Positions 1-5,852 are shown, counted from the stretch's first letter. The stretch is 22,071 bases of DNA from ZC4RG17 sp036380875 (GCA_036380875.1 DASVDX010000102.1:1-22071); one strand, 5' to 3'. Program-made: numbers and translations. The notes: generated by a model not told the origin, from the sequence alone.

Positions 1-131
1 TGCCGGGGGACAACACGGAGATGACGGTGCAGTTGATCGCTCCGATCGCGATGGATGAGGGTTTGCGGTTCGCGATCCGTGAGGGTGGCCGTACCGTTGG
101 TGCTGGCCGGGTCACCAAGATCATCAAATAG
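1..131 (+). CDS. tuf: Elongation factor Tu, C-terminal end (partial)
   Basis: Only the last 42 complete codons are in the window; the gene begins upstream. The frame reads PGDNTEMTVQLIAPIAMDEG, then FAIREGGRTVGAGRVTKIIK and a TAG stop. This is the strongly conserved end of EF-Tu domain 3, the GTPase that delivers aminoacyl-tRNA to the ribosome. A long perfect hairpin follows ten bases after the stop, and rpmG comes next on the same strand. In many actinobacteria tuf closes the rpsL-rpsG-fusA-tuf operon; whether that operon lies upstream cannot be seen. Identity is certain from the conserved tail. Confidence 0.95.
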   Translation, partial: PGDNTEMTVQLIAPIAMDEGLRFAIREGGRTVGAGRVTKIIK

Positions 132-140
132 ACCAAAGAC

Positions 141-180
141 ATGGTGCTGGGTGGCGGGATCACCCGCCACCCAGCACCAT
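141..180 (+). terminator. Perfect 18-bp hairpin after tuf, no U-tract
   Basis: Bases 141-158 and 163-180 are exact reverse complements around a 4-base ATCA loop. The stem is GC-rich, but GAGGAACCCA follows instead of a run of T, so it is not a standard intrinsic terminator. It could be a U-less actinobacterial terminator, an attenuator or an RNA-stabilising/processing hairpin between tuf and rpmG. The structure is seen directly; the function is inferred. Confidence 0.6.
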
Positions 181-203
181 GAGGAACCCAGAAAGCAAGA
201 ACC

Positions 204-365
204 ATGCCATCCGACAAGAGGCCTCCGATCACGTTGGCTTGTGAGGTGTGCAAGCGCCGCAACTACGTGACCACCAAGAACAAGACCAACACCCGGGACC
301 GGCTCGAGCTCTCCAAGTACTGCAAGTGGTGCCGCCAGCACACGGCACACCGCGAGACCCGCTGA
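204..365 (+). CDS. rpmG: 50S ribosomal protein L33, zinc-ribbon form
   Basis: This 53-residue ORF starts MPSDKRPPITLACEVCKRRN and ends HRETR. It matches L33, a small large-subunit protein near the tRNA exit site. Two CxxC pairs (C13/C16 and C40/C43) form a zinc ribbon, so it is the zinc-binding form rather than the cysteine-free paralogue. The ATG at 204 is the only sensible start; the upstream AAGCAAGAACC is a weak ribosome binding site. It follows the tuf hairpin and lies 16 bases before a dehydratase gene, the same order as mycobacterial rpmG2-hadA. Length and motifs are normal for the family. Confidence 0.95.
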   Translation: MPSDKRPPITLACEVCKRRNYVTTKNKTNTRDRLELSKYCKWCRQHTAHRETR

Positions 366-381
366 GCCTCGGCGCCTGACG

Positions 382-1179
382 ATGCTCGAGGCGCTCGAGG
401 GCACGACCTTCGAGAACCGTCCCTACCGGGTCTGCGCCGAGAAGGTCGCCGAGTTCGTCGACGTCACCGGCGACGATCCGAAGCGCTGGACCGACGTCGC
501 CCCACCCGGCTTCGCCGCCGCCCTGCTCTTCGTCGTCGCTCCCGAGCTGCTCGAAGATCCCCGAGTTCGAGGCGGGGTCGTCCACGGCGACCAGACCTTC
601 GCCTGGCATTCACCGCTCCGCGTCGAGACGCAGCTCTTCGTCACGGGCACGGTCGAGCGGGTCCGCACCCGCGGGGAAACCGCCTTCGTCGTCTTCGCGC
701 TTCAGGCGACCGACGAGGAGGGGCCCGTGGTCGAAGGCCGATCGACGTTCCTCGTCGGCCCGACGGGCGAGCCGATGGCAGAGGTGACGGAGCCTTCCCC
801 GGAAGACCGCGCCGAGTCGGCTACCGTCAGCGGCGAATTGCCGTCGCCTCGATCCGCCTCCCGCCACGATCTCGTCCGCTACGCGGCCGCCACCCGTGAC
901 TGGAATCCCATCCACTGGGACCACGCCAGCGCCGTCGCCGCCGGATTGGGCGGAGTGGTCGTGCACGGCCTGCTCCAATCCGCCTGGCTCACTGCCGTCG
1001 CCGCCACCGTGGGCACCGGTGATCGCCCGCTGCGAGCTGCGCGCTTCCGCTACACCGCCCCGCTGCGCCCCGGGCGAGCGGCGGTCGTCGAAGGCGAGAT
1101 CGACGGAAAGAGCGCCGACCTGCGTCTGCGCGAGGGAGATGTCACCACCGTCACCGGCCGGTTCGAGGTGGCGACGTGA
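382..1179 (+). CDS. Fused two-hotdog (3R)-hydroxyacyl dehydratase, HadAB-like
   Basis: This 265-residue protein has two hotdog folds. Residues about 1-130 resemble the FAS1-type/HadA N-terminal dehydratase domain (MLEALEGTTFENRPYRV at the start). Residues about 155-265 are a MaoC-like hydratase with the hydratase-2 motif D173-W-N-P-I-H178, where D173 and H178 are the expected catalytic pair. HadA/HadB proteins dehydrate (3R)-hydroxyacyl thioesters in fatty acid elongation; mycobacteria encode them as two subunits at this same position between rpmG and tRNA-Trp/secE. Here one gene seems to carry both roles. No good ribosome binding site is visible before the ATG, so translation may be coupled to rpmG. 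The TGA stop overlaps the GTG of the next gene. The substrate is not known from sequence. Confidence 0.8.
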   Translation: MLEALEGTTFENRPYRVCAEKVAEFVDVTGDDPKRWTDVAPPGFAAALLFVVAPELLEDPRVRGGVVHGDQTFAWHSPLRVETQLFVTGTVERVRTRGETAFVVFALQATDEEGPVVEGRSTFLVGPTGEPMAEVTEPSPEDRAESATVSGELPSPRSASRHDLVRYAAATRDWNPIHWDHASAVAAGLGGVVVHGLLQSAWLTAVAATVGTGDRPLRAARFRYTAPLRPGRAAVVEGEIDGKSADLRLREGDVTTVTGRFEVAT

Positions 1180-1697
1180 CCCAACCCCTCGAATCGTCTG
1201 AGTTCGACGACTTCGTCAACGAGCACAAGGGAAGGGTGTACGGGGTCGCCCTTCGCGTCGTGGCGGACCCAGACCTGGCGGCCGACGTCGTACAGGAGAC
1301 CTTCCTGCGGGCATGGCGAGGCTTGGCCCGCTTCAGGGGTGAATCCCAGGTCAGCACCTGGCTGCATCGGATCGCCATCAACACGGCCCTGACCGCTCGG
1401 CGCCGGGCCGCCCGCAACGACGACACCTCTCTCGACTCGATCGACGAAGTCGTGGCGGAGTCCACCCCCTACGCCGACCCGGAGCGGCGCGGAGAGGTCC
1501 TCGACCTGCGCGCCCGGCTGGAAGAGGCTCTCGATTCCCTTCCCCCTGGCCACAAGGCGGTCGTGATCCTGAAGGACATCGAGGGCTGGAGCCACTCCGA
1601 GATCGCCGAGCGTCTCGGGATCAGCGAGTCGGCGGCGAAAGTACGGCTCCACCGCGCCCATCGCAGGCTGGCTCAGCTGTTGGAGGCCGACCGATGA
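1176..1697 (+). CDS. ECF-type RNA polymerase sigma factor
   Basis: The 173-residue product has sigma region 2 (about residues 10-75, with DLAADVVQETFLRAWRG and STWLHRIAINTAL) and region 4 (about 110-170, with LDSLPPGHKAVVILKDIEG and IAERLGISESAAKVRLHRA). It lacks regions 1 and 3, as expected of a group IV extracytoplasmic-function sigma factor. The GTG start overlaps the dehydratase stop by four bases, and its own stop overlaps the next ATG by four bases, so the three genes are translationally coupled. Its position inside a ribosomal/secretion block is unusual. The regulon and stimulus cannot be read from the sequence. Confidence 0.9.
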   Translation: MTQPLESSEFDDFVNEHKGRVYGVALRVVADPDLAADVVQETFLRAWRGLARFRGESQVSTWLHRIAINTALTARRRAARNDDTSLDSIDEVVAESTPYADPERRGEVLDLRARLEEALDSLPPGHKAVVILKDIEGWSHSEIAERLGISESAAKVRLHRAHRRLAQLLEADR

Positions 1698-1975
1698 GGG
1701 AGATGGTGTGCCGGGCGACGCGAACAACGCTCATCGCCCGGGTGTTGGACACGGGCGCCCCACCCAGCCTCCTCGAAGGTCACGTGGCTTCCTGTTTGCG
1801 TTGCCAGGCGACGGTGGCCCACTCCCAGCGGCTTCGGCGCACGCTCGCTCGCATGAGTGTCCCGGTCCCGCCCGATCCTCCGACCGCTAGAATCGAAGTG
1901 CCGTGGTTCGCTGCCGCGGCAGCGTCGGTGATCGCAGCTCTTCTCTGGGCACGTCTCCGCCAGCAGCAAGGCTGA
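1694..1975 (+). CDS. Small membrane-anchored ZAS-type anti-sigma factor
   Basis: This 93-residue protein starts in an ATGA overlap with the sigma gene. It has the zinc anti-sigma signature H30-x3-C34-x2-C37 (EGHVASCLRCQA), a short helical stretch, a proline-rich linker and one C-terminal membrane segment at about residues 71-88 (WFAAAAASVIAALLWARL). ZAS proteins bind and sequester their cognate ECF sigma factor and release it on a signal. Only about five residues follow the membrane span, so any sensing probably occurs in the membrane or cytoplasm rather than through an outside domain. Pairing with the upstream sigma factor is inferred from overlap and motif. Confidence 0.75.
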   Translation: MREMVCRATRTTLIARVLDTGAPPSLLEGHVASCLRCQATVAHSQRLRRTLARMSVPVPPDPPTARIEVPWFAAAAASVIAALLWARLRQQQG

Positions 1976-1992
1976 TCCACGGACGCGCCGAG

Positions 1993-2021
1993 TTTCCTCA
2001 CAGGGGGGCGCGCCTTATACT
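1993..2021 (+). promoter_or_regulatory. Candidate promoter of the tRNA-Trp/secE/nusG unit
   Basis: A good -10 hexamer, TATACT at 2016-2021, sits 22 bases before the mature tRNA 5' end. Seventeen bases upstream is TTTCCT (1993-1998), a poor -35 that matches only the first two bases of the consensus. The -10 is convincing and the -35 is not. It would start transcription near 2028, giving a short tRNA leader. Confidence 0.45.
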
Positions 2022-2043
2022 TGACTGTCCCGCCGAACCCCTG

Positions 2044-2118
2044 AGGGGTGTAGCTCTAATTGGTTAGAGCGCCGGTCTCCAAAACCGGAGGTTGGGGGTT
2101 CGAGTCCCTCCACCCCTG
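2044..2118 (+). tRNA. trpT: tRNA-Trp (anticodon CCA)
   Basis: A full cloverleaf is visible. The acceptor strands AGGGGTG (2044-2050) and CACCCCT (2111-2117) pair and G2118 is the discriminator. The D arm is GCTC...GAGC. The anticodon stem CCGGT/ACCGG encloses loop CTCCAAA with anticodon CCA at 2079-2081. The T arm contains GGTTCGAGTCC. The 3' CCA is not encoded. A tRNA-Trp just before secE is conserved in actinobacteria and some other phyla. Confidence 0.97.
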
Positions 2119-2175
2119 CTGGAGAGTGTTTGACGACGTTCTCCGGGCAATCGTGCCAAGTCGCCGAGGATGCAA

Positions 2176-2496
2176 ATGAACCGAGAGATGCGCCGCCTCA
2201 TGGAACGTGAGGAGCGGCGACAGAAGAAACAAGAGAAGTCGGGAGCCGCGGCGCGTCGCACCCCGGTGGCTTCGGCGCGTCCCGCCCCCGCCGAGCGCAA
2301 GCCCCTGTGGCAGCGCATCCGCACCTACTTCCACGAGGTGCGCCAGGAACTCCGACGCGTGTCGTGGCCGACTCGCGACCAGATGGTGGCGTTCACGACC
2401 GTCACGCTGATCACGACTCTCGCCCTGACCCTCGTGACGTTCGGCTTCGACGTCGTGATGAAAGAGATCGTCCTGTTCGTCGTCGAGCGGAGTTGA
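2176..2496 (+). CDS. secE: Preprotein translocase subunit SecE
   Basis: SecE is the small essential subunit of the SecYEG channel that clamps the two halves of SecY. The 106-residue product has a charged cytoplasmic N-terminus, the amphipathic helix with the family signature FHEVRQELRRVSWPTRDQ (about residues 52-69), and a single membrane span at about 72-92. I chose ATG 2176 over an in-frame ATG at 2170 because GAGGA (2166-2170) then sits five bases upstream, whereas it would overlap the earlier start. The single-span form is the usual actinobacterial type. nusG starts two bases after the stop. Confidence 0.93.
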   Translation: MNREMRRLMEREERRQKKQEKSGAAARRTPVASARPAPAERKPLWQRIRTYFHEVRQELRRVSWPTRDQMVAFTTVTLITTLALTLVTFGFDVVMKEIVLFVVERS

Positions 2497-2498
2497 CC

Positions 2499-3320
2499 AT
2501 GGCCGAAATCGCTGGAACGAGCGAAGACACGCGCACCGACGAACAGTTGGACGAGGAGATCGACCAGACAGTGGCCGACGAGACGACCCCCGAAGAAGAG
2601 CTCGGCGCCGAGGAATTCGTCGACGAAGAGCTTCCCGCGGAGGAGGCAGTCGCAGACACCCTCGAGGAGCCGGTCGAGACCGCCGACGAGCCATCTGCCC
2701 CGGCGGAGGCCGCCGAGACGGTCTCCGAGCCCGAGGGCGAGGCGCAGGTCCCGGACGAGCCGGCGCCTCCCACGAGCCCTTACGACCTCGAAGGCGACTG
2801 GTACGTCATCCACTCGTATTCCGGCTACGAGAACAAGGTCAAAGCGAACCTCGAGACGCGGATCAAGTCCATGCACATGGAGGACCGGATCTTCGAGGTG
2901 CGCATCCCGATGGAGGACGTCGTCGAGTTCAAGGGCGGCAAGAAGGTCACCGTCCCCCGCAAGGTCTTCCCCGGCTACATCCTCGTGCGGATGAAGCTCG
3001 ACGACGACTCCTGGTACACCGTGCGCAACACCCCGGGCGTCACCGGGTTCGTCGGCGGCAACCAGAAGCCGACTCCGCTCTCCCGCCGTGAGGTGGAGCG
3101 TTTCCTCGGTGTGCAGAAGGAAGAGGAGAAGGTCAAGCCTCGCTTCAAGCCCGCCTGGGAGGTGGGGGAGCAGGTGCGGGTCGTGGCCGGCCCGTTCGCC
3201 GACTTCAACGGTGTCATCGAGGACATCAACATCGATCAGCAGAAGGTCGTCGTGCTCGTCAACATCTTCGGCCGGGACACTCCCGTCGAACTGGGCTTCG
3301 ACGACATCCAGAAGAACTGA
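2499..3320 (+). CDS. nusG: Transcription termination/antitermination factor NusG
   Basis: NusG binds RNA polymerase and links it to Rho or to the leading ribosome. From ATG 2499 the protein is 273 residues. The NGN domain begins near residue 100 (DWYVIHSYSGYENKVKANLE) and includes FPGYILVRM. The C-terminal KOW domain (about 215-273) has WEVGEQVRVVAGPFADFNGV. The first ~98 residues are a low-complexity Glu/Asp/Ala/Pro extension; such acidic N-terminal tails are typical of actinobacterial NusG and absent from the ~180-residue E. coli protein. The open frame extends upstream inside secE, but 2499 is the right start because of family alignment and the two-base spacing after secE. Confidence 0.95.
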   Translation: MAEIAGTSEDTRTDEQLDEEIDQTVADETTPEEELGAEEFVDEELPAEEAVADTLEEPVETADEPSAPAEAAETVSEPEGEAQVPDEPAPPTSPYDLEGDWYVIHSYSGYENKVKANLETRIKSMHMEDRIFEVRIPMEDVVEFKGGKKVTVPRKVFPGYILVRMKLDDDSWYTVRNTPGVTGFVGGNQKPTPLSRREVERFLGVQKEEEKVKPRFKPAWEVGEQVRVVAGPFADFNGVIEDINIDQQKVVVLVNIFGRDTPVELGFDDIQKN

Positions 3321-3334
3321 ATCAGGACTGGAAG

Positions 3335-3763
3335 ATGGGACGGAAACGACTCGTAACCACTGTCAAGATGCAACTGCCTGCCGGGCAGGCGACGCCGGCC
3401 GGCCCGGTCGGCACGGGCCTGGGCCCGCACGGCATCAACTTGATGGACTTCGTCAAGGCGTACAACGACGCCACTGCCAACCAGCGGGGCCAGATCGTCC
3501 CGGTCGAGATCTCGATCTACGAGGACCGCTCGTTCACCTTCGTCACGAAGACCCCGCCGGCGGCGGCGCTGCTGCGTCAGGCGGCGCGGGTCGACAAGGG
3601 CTCCTCCGAGCCCAACAAGGCGAAGGTGGGCACGGTCACCCGCCAGCAACTGCGGGAGATCGCCGAGACCAAGATGCCCGATCTCAACGCCAACGACATC
3701 GAAGCGGCGATGAAGATGGTGGAGGGGACCGCCCGCTCCATGGGCATCGAGGTCAAAGACTGA
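3335..3763 (+). CDS. rplK: 50S ribosomal protein L11
   Basis: The 142-residue product aligns along its full length with L11. The N-terminal domain contains KMQLPAGQATPAGPVGTGLG followed by PHGINLMDFVKAYND. The C-terminal RNA-binding domain holds SFTFVTKTPPAAALLRQAA and MPDLNANDIEAAMKMVEGTA. L11 binds the GTPase-associated region of 23S rRNA and is needed for factor-dependent GTP hydrolysis and the stringent response. The start at 3335 gives the expected N-terminus. It is 14 bases after nusG and clearly co-transcribed with it. Confidence 0.96.
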   Translation: MGRKRLVTTVKMQLPAGQATPAGPVGTGLGPHGINLMDFVKAYNDATANQRGQIVPVEISIYEDRSFTFVTKTPPAAALLRQAARVDKGSSEPNKAKVGTVTRQQLREIAETKMPDLNANDIEAAMKMVEGTARSMGIEVKD

Positions 3764-3800
3764 GTCGGCAATCGACAGTCGGCAGAACCGAGCAAGCACA

Positions 3801-3835
3801 GTGGGAGATGCCCGTTGGGGCATCGCCTGGACCAC
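3801..3835 (+). promoter_or_regulatory. Likely ribosomal protein L1 binding site (rplA autoregulation)
   Basis: In the 83-base rplK-rplA gap, GTGG (3801-3804) pairs with CCAC (3832-3835). Inside it, GATGCCC (3807-3813) pairs with GGGCATC (3818-3824) over a GTTG loop. The 5' internal loop is GA and the 3' internal loop is GCCTGGA. This is the arrangement of the L1 site in 23S rRNA (GUGG-GA-helix-GACCU...-CCAC) as I recall it. The outer 3' strand directly abuts the rplA ribosome binding site GAGGAG, so bound L1 would block its own translation. Structure is seen; regulation is inferred from the known L1 feedback mechanism. Confidence 0.6.
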
Positions 3836-3846
3836 GAGGAGATGAA

Positions 3847-4563
3847 ATGCCGCAACGAGGCAAGAGATACCGAGACGCCGCCAAGGGCTACGACCGCCTG
3901 ACCCCATATCCGGCGGCACAGGCGCTGGAGTTGGTCAAGACCTTCGCCACCGCCAAGTTCGACGAGACGATCGAGGCGGCGTACAAGCTGGGCATCGACC
4001 CCCGCAAAGCCGACCAGGCGGTGCGCGGGACGATCTCGCTTCCTCACGGGACCGGCCAGGACGTTCGTGTCGCCGTGTTCGCCCCCGCCGACAAGATTTC
4101 GGAGGCGCTGGCGGCCGGCGCCGACGTAGCAGGAGGCCCCGAGCTGGTCGCCGAGCTCCAGGAGGGCCGCGACCTCGACTTCGATGTCGCCATCGCCACC
4201 CCCGACATGATGGCCGAGGTCGGAAAGCTGGGTCGGATCCTCGGTCCGAGGGGCCTCATGCCCAACCCGAAGTCGGGAACCGTGACACCCGACGTGGCCA
4301 AGGCCGTGTCGGAGTTCAAGGCGGGGCGCATCGAGTACCGCAACGATCGCTACGGCAACGTCCACGTCCCGATCGGAAAGGCGTCCTTCGACGTCGACCA
4401 ATTGCTCGACAACTTGGCCGCCACCACTTCGGAGTTGCTCCGGGCAAAGCCGGCCGGCGCCAAGGGCCGCTATCTGCGCCAGCTCAGCGTCTCGTCGACG
4501 ATGGGTCCGGGCGTGAAGGTAGACATCGGCCGTGTCGACGAACTGGTCGCCCGCGCCAGCTGA
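3847..4563 (+). CDS. rplA: 50S ribosomal protein L1
   Basis: From ATG 3847 the protein has 238 residues. It begins MPQRGKRYRDAAKGYDR and includes the L1 signature block LGRILGPRGLMPNPKSGTVT and FDETIEAAYKLGIDPRKADQ. L1 forms the mobile stalk that guides deacylated tRNA out of the E site and represses its own mRNA in bacteria and archaea. GAGGAG lies six bases upstream of the ATG, a strong ribosome binding site. The open frame extends further upstream but that part overlaps rplK. No terminator is seen after the stop, and a reverse-strand gene ends 28 bases beyond. Confidence 0.96.
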   Translation: MPQRGKRYRDAAKGYDRLTPYPAAQALELVKTFATAKFDETIEAAYKLGIDPRKADQAVRGTISLPHGTGQDVRVAVFAPADKISEALAAGADVAGGPELVAELQEGRDLDFDVAIATPDMMAEVGKLGRILGPRGLMPNPKSGTVTPDVAKAVSEFKAGRIEYRNDRYGNVHVPIGKASFDVDQLLDNLAATTSELLRAKPAGAKGRYLRQLSVSSTMGPGVKVDIGRVDELVARAS

Positions 4564-4591
4564 TCCCAACCGCCCGATTCAACGGCCCGCG

Positions 4592-5353
4592 TCACTCGGC
4601 TCGCGATAGGGTGCGCGGGCCGTACCGCGCCACGACGAGTGCGGCCGCGGCCACGGTGAGCGCCGCGGTGGAGAACGGCTCGTAGTCTTCGCCTCCCGGA
4701 AAGAGGCTGAACACGCTCACGTTGTCAGAAGCGTGGAACAACACCGGCGCCGCCAGCGTGCGGCCCGTGTTGTTGTAGAGCCACACGATCAGGACTCGCA
4801 GCGCCACCGTGTGGATCCGCTGGGAGACGATCCAACCCCAGTCGCGACCCGCCTGCAGATCGGGGATCACGTGGACCCCTGCCCACACCACGCCCACAAT
4901 CAGGGCTGTGACCAGGGCGGAGTGCGAAGGTGACAGCGACTCCACCGCGTAACCGGTCCATCCGACTTCCTCGGCAGCGGCGGTCACCCAGAAGACGACC
5001 GTCAACACGAGCAGGCTCGTCGGATCGATCTCGAGATCGGAGACTCGTCCCTGGAGGCGGTGGACCATGTATGACACGGCATAGAGGAGCGGCAACAGGC
5101 CCAGCGTCGGGACGAGCCACCTGCCTCTCAGCCCTCGTCCATCCACCAACGAGCGGAGGAGGCGAAGGACTCCCATCCGGCCTTCCTTTTGGCCAACCAG
5201 AACCAGAGCGGCTACGAAGGGAGCGAGGAACATGAGCGCCGACAGAGGCAGGCCGACTCCCTCTTCGGCAAGGATCTCGGCATCGCCTCCCAGCAGCCAC
5301 AGTGGAGCTGAGAGGACGACGACGAGCAGGAAGAACCGCCCCGCAGAACTCAC
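4592..5353 (-). CDS. CPBP-family intramembrane metalloprotease
   Basis: This 253-residue, mostly hydrophobic protein carries the three CPBP (CAAX protease/bacteriocin-processing) motifs. They are EEVGWTG (E128, E129, W132, G134), WAGVH ending at H161, and LFHASDN with H207 and N211. These residues form the metal/catalytic site within the membrane. The usual Arg in EExxWRG is Thr here. I see about seven hydrophobic segments. Family members cleave prenylated proteins, process peptides or act in bacteriocin immunity; the substrate here is unknown. The gene is reversed relative to the ribosomal genes and splits rplA from rplJ, so it is an insertion into a normally tight cluster. GTG 5353 is preceded by TAGGGT at leaderless spacing. 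Confidence 0.82.
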   Translation of the reverse strand: MSSAGRFFLLVVVLSAPLWLLGGDAEILAEEGVGLPLSALMFLAPFVAALVLVGQKEGRMGVLRLLRSLVDGRGLRGRWLVPTLGLLPLLYAVSYMVHRLQGRVSDLEIDPTSLLVLTVVFWVTAAAEEVGWTGYAVESLSPSHSALVTALIVGVVWAGVHVIPDLQAGRDWGWIVSQRIHTVALRVLIVWLYNNTGRTLAAPVLFHASDNVSVFSLFPGGEDYEPFSTAALTVAAAALVVARYGPRTLSRAE

Positions 5354-5359
5354 CAGAGC

Positions 5360-5365
5360 ACCCTA
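5360..5365 (-). promoter_or_regulatory. Leaderless -10 of the CPBP gene
   Basis: On the minus strand TAGGGT (5365 to 5360) fits TAnnnT and is followed by six bases, GCTCTG, and then GTG at 5353. That places the transcription start on the start codon. No Shine-Dalgarno sequence is present. Confidence 0.4.
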
Positions 5366-5616
5366 GAACGAGAAGAGAGCCCCGGATTCGGTCCGGGGCT
5401 CCTCAGGAGTCGGGGGCTTCGAACGGTCGGCCCGTGATGCGAGCTCGGGGGCGCGTGCCAGGTCCACCAATGCGCTCCCCATCGGGTCTCGGACGTAGAG
5501 GGTCGTCGATCGTCCGTTCTGCGATGGCTCGCTCAGCTCGACACCAGCAGACGGAGGCGGTCGGTATCCATCTGCTTTGCTCGAAGCCCCCTGATGTCAA
5601 CGCTGACTAGTTTCAT
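5363..5616 (-). pseudogene. Decayed VOC/glyoxalase-fold gene, C-terminal remnant
   Basis: Minus-strand translation gives MKLVSVDIRGLRAKQMDTDR...LLVSS up to a stop. A different frame then continues with GVELSEPSQNGRSTTLYVRD, PMGSALVDLARAPEL and a tail ending at the TAG on 5363. The pattern 'dRLrxLL-sGV...rsxYVRDPxGsxvdL' is the C-terminal half of a VOC-fold protein (glyoxalase/bleomycin-resistance superfamily). The frame must shift near 5533, and no N-terminal half is found upstream, so the gene looks truncated and frameshifted. It lies directly upstream of the CPBP gene, so the two may have arrived together. The family match is by eye and the remnant is short. Confidence 0.45.
5377..5401 (-). 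terminator. Hairpin at the end of the VOC remnant
   Basis: GAGCCCCGGA (5377-5386) and TCCGGGGCTC (5392-5401) form a 10-bp stem with a five-base loop. On the minus strand it is followed by TCTCTTCTCGTT, a pyrimidine-rich but imperfect U-tract, so it is best read as the terminator of the decayed VOC gene, insulating the CPBP promoter. On the plus strand no T-run follows. Confidence 0.45.
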
Positions 5617-5700
5617 AGGCCTCTCGACCCATGTCCAGGAAGATCGTGGAAAAGCCGGGCCTGATTGCGAATTCGAGCCCGATATCGCCTGGACACCGGT
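5617..5700. other. Non-coding gap with an 8-bp inverted repeat
   Basis: No gene is supported between the VOC remnant and the rplJ promoter. The only structure seen is an 8-base inverted repeat, TGTCCAGG at 5632-5639 and CCTGGACA at 5688-5695, 48 bases apart. It may be chance or an operator upstream of the rplJ promoter. Confidence 0.3.
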
Positions 5701-5729
5701 TTGTCGCCGGCCCGGACGGCGGATACCAT
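5701..5729 (+). promoter_or_regulatory. rplJp: Candidate rplJL promoter
   Basis: TTGTCG (5701-5706) and TACCAT (5724-5729) are separated by exactly 17 bases, a plausible housekeeping-sigma promoter. Transcription would start near 5735, just before the L10 leader structure. rplJ needs its own promoter here because a reverse-strand gene separates it from rplA. Confidence 0.5.
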
Positions 5730-5756
5730 TCCGTCTGCAAACCAAATACCCGGCCC

Positions 5757-5810
5757 GAGACCGTTGGTGCCCGAAGGCTTAAGCGGACGTTAGTCCGGCC
5801 AGCGTAGGTC
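5757..5810 (+). promoter_or_regulatory. Ribosomal protein L10 leader (L10-L12 binding RNA)
   Basis: GACC (5759-5762) pairs with GGTC (5807-5810) and GTTGG (5763-5767) with CCAGC (5799-5803). A three-base GTA bulge (5804-5806) lies on the 3' strand, as in a kink-turn. An internal hairpin GGAC-GTTA-GTCC spans 5785-5796. The flanks GAGACCGTTGGTG and GGCCAGCGTAGGTC resemble the conserved ends of bacterial L10 leaders. In characterised bacteria the L10(L12) complex binds this RNA to repress rplJL. The pairing is seen; the assignment rests on position plus motif. Confidence 0.68.
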
Positions 5811-5824
5811 CCTTCTCTTGTTGG

Positions 5825-5852
5825 AACCCTCGGTCGCGTGCCGGGGGTTTTT
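5825..5852 (+). terminator. Attenuator-type terminator in the rplJ leader
   Basis: AACCCTCGG (5825-5833) pairs with CCGGGGGTT (5841-5849) through nine pairs including one U-G, with a seven-base loop. A run of five T (5848-5852) overlaps and follows the stem. It lies between the L10 leader and the rplJ ribosome binding site, so it can act only as an attenuator. CCGAAGG at 5771-5777 could pair with CCCTCGG (5827-5833) at six of seven positions and might serve as an antiterminator; that is tentative. Confidence 0.6.

Noticed and set aside
5377..5401. Hairpin considered as a terminator for rplA
   Set aside because: It is more than 800 bases after rplA, beyond the whole CPBP gene, and no T-run follows on the plus strand; the minus-strand reading fits better.
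5403..5600. A 65-residue minus-strand open frame in the rplA-rplJ gap
   Set aside because: It is in a frame different from both VOC-like segments and shows no recognisable pattern.
5533..5616. In-frame TGA in the VOC remnant as a selenocysteine codon
   Set aside because: Translation past the TGA in the same frame gives no VOC similarity; the match continues in a different frame, so it is a frameshift rather than recoding.
5632..5695. 8-base inverted repeat taken as a transposon end
   Set aside because: Too short, no transposase nearby and no target duplication seen.
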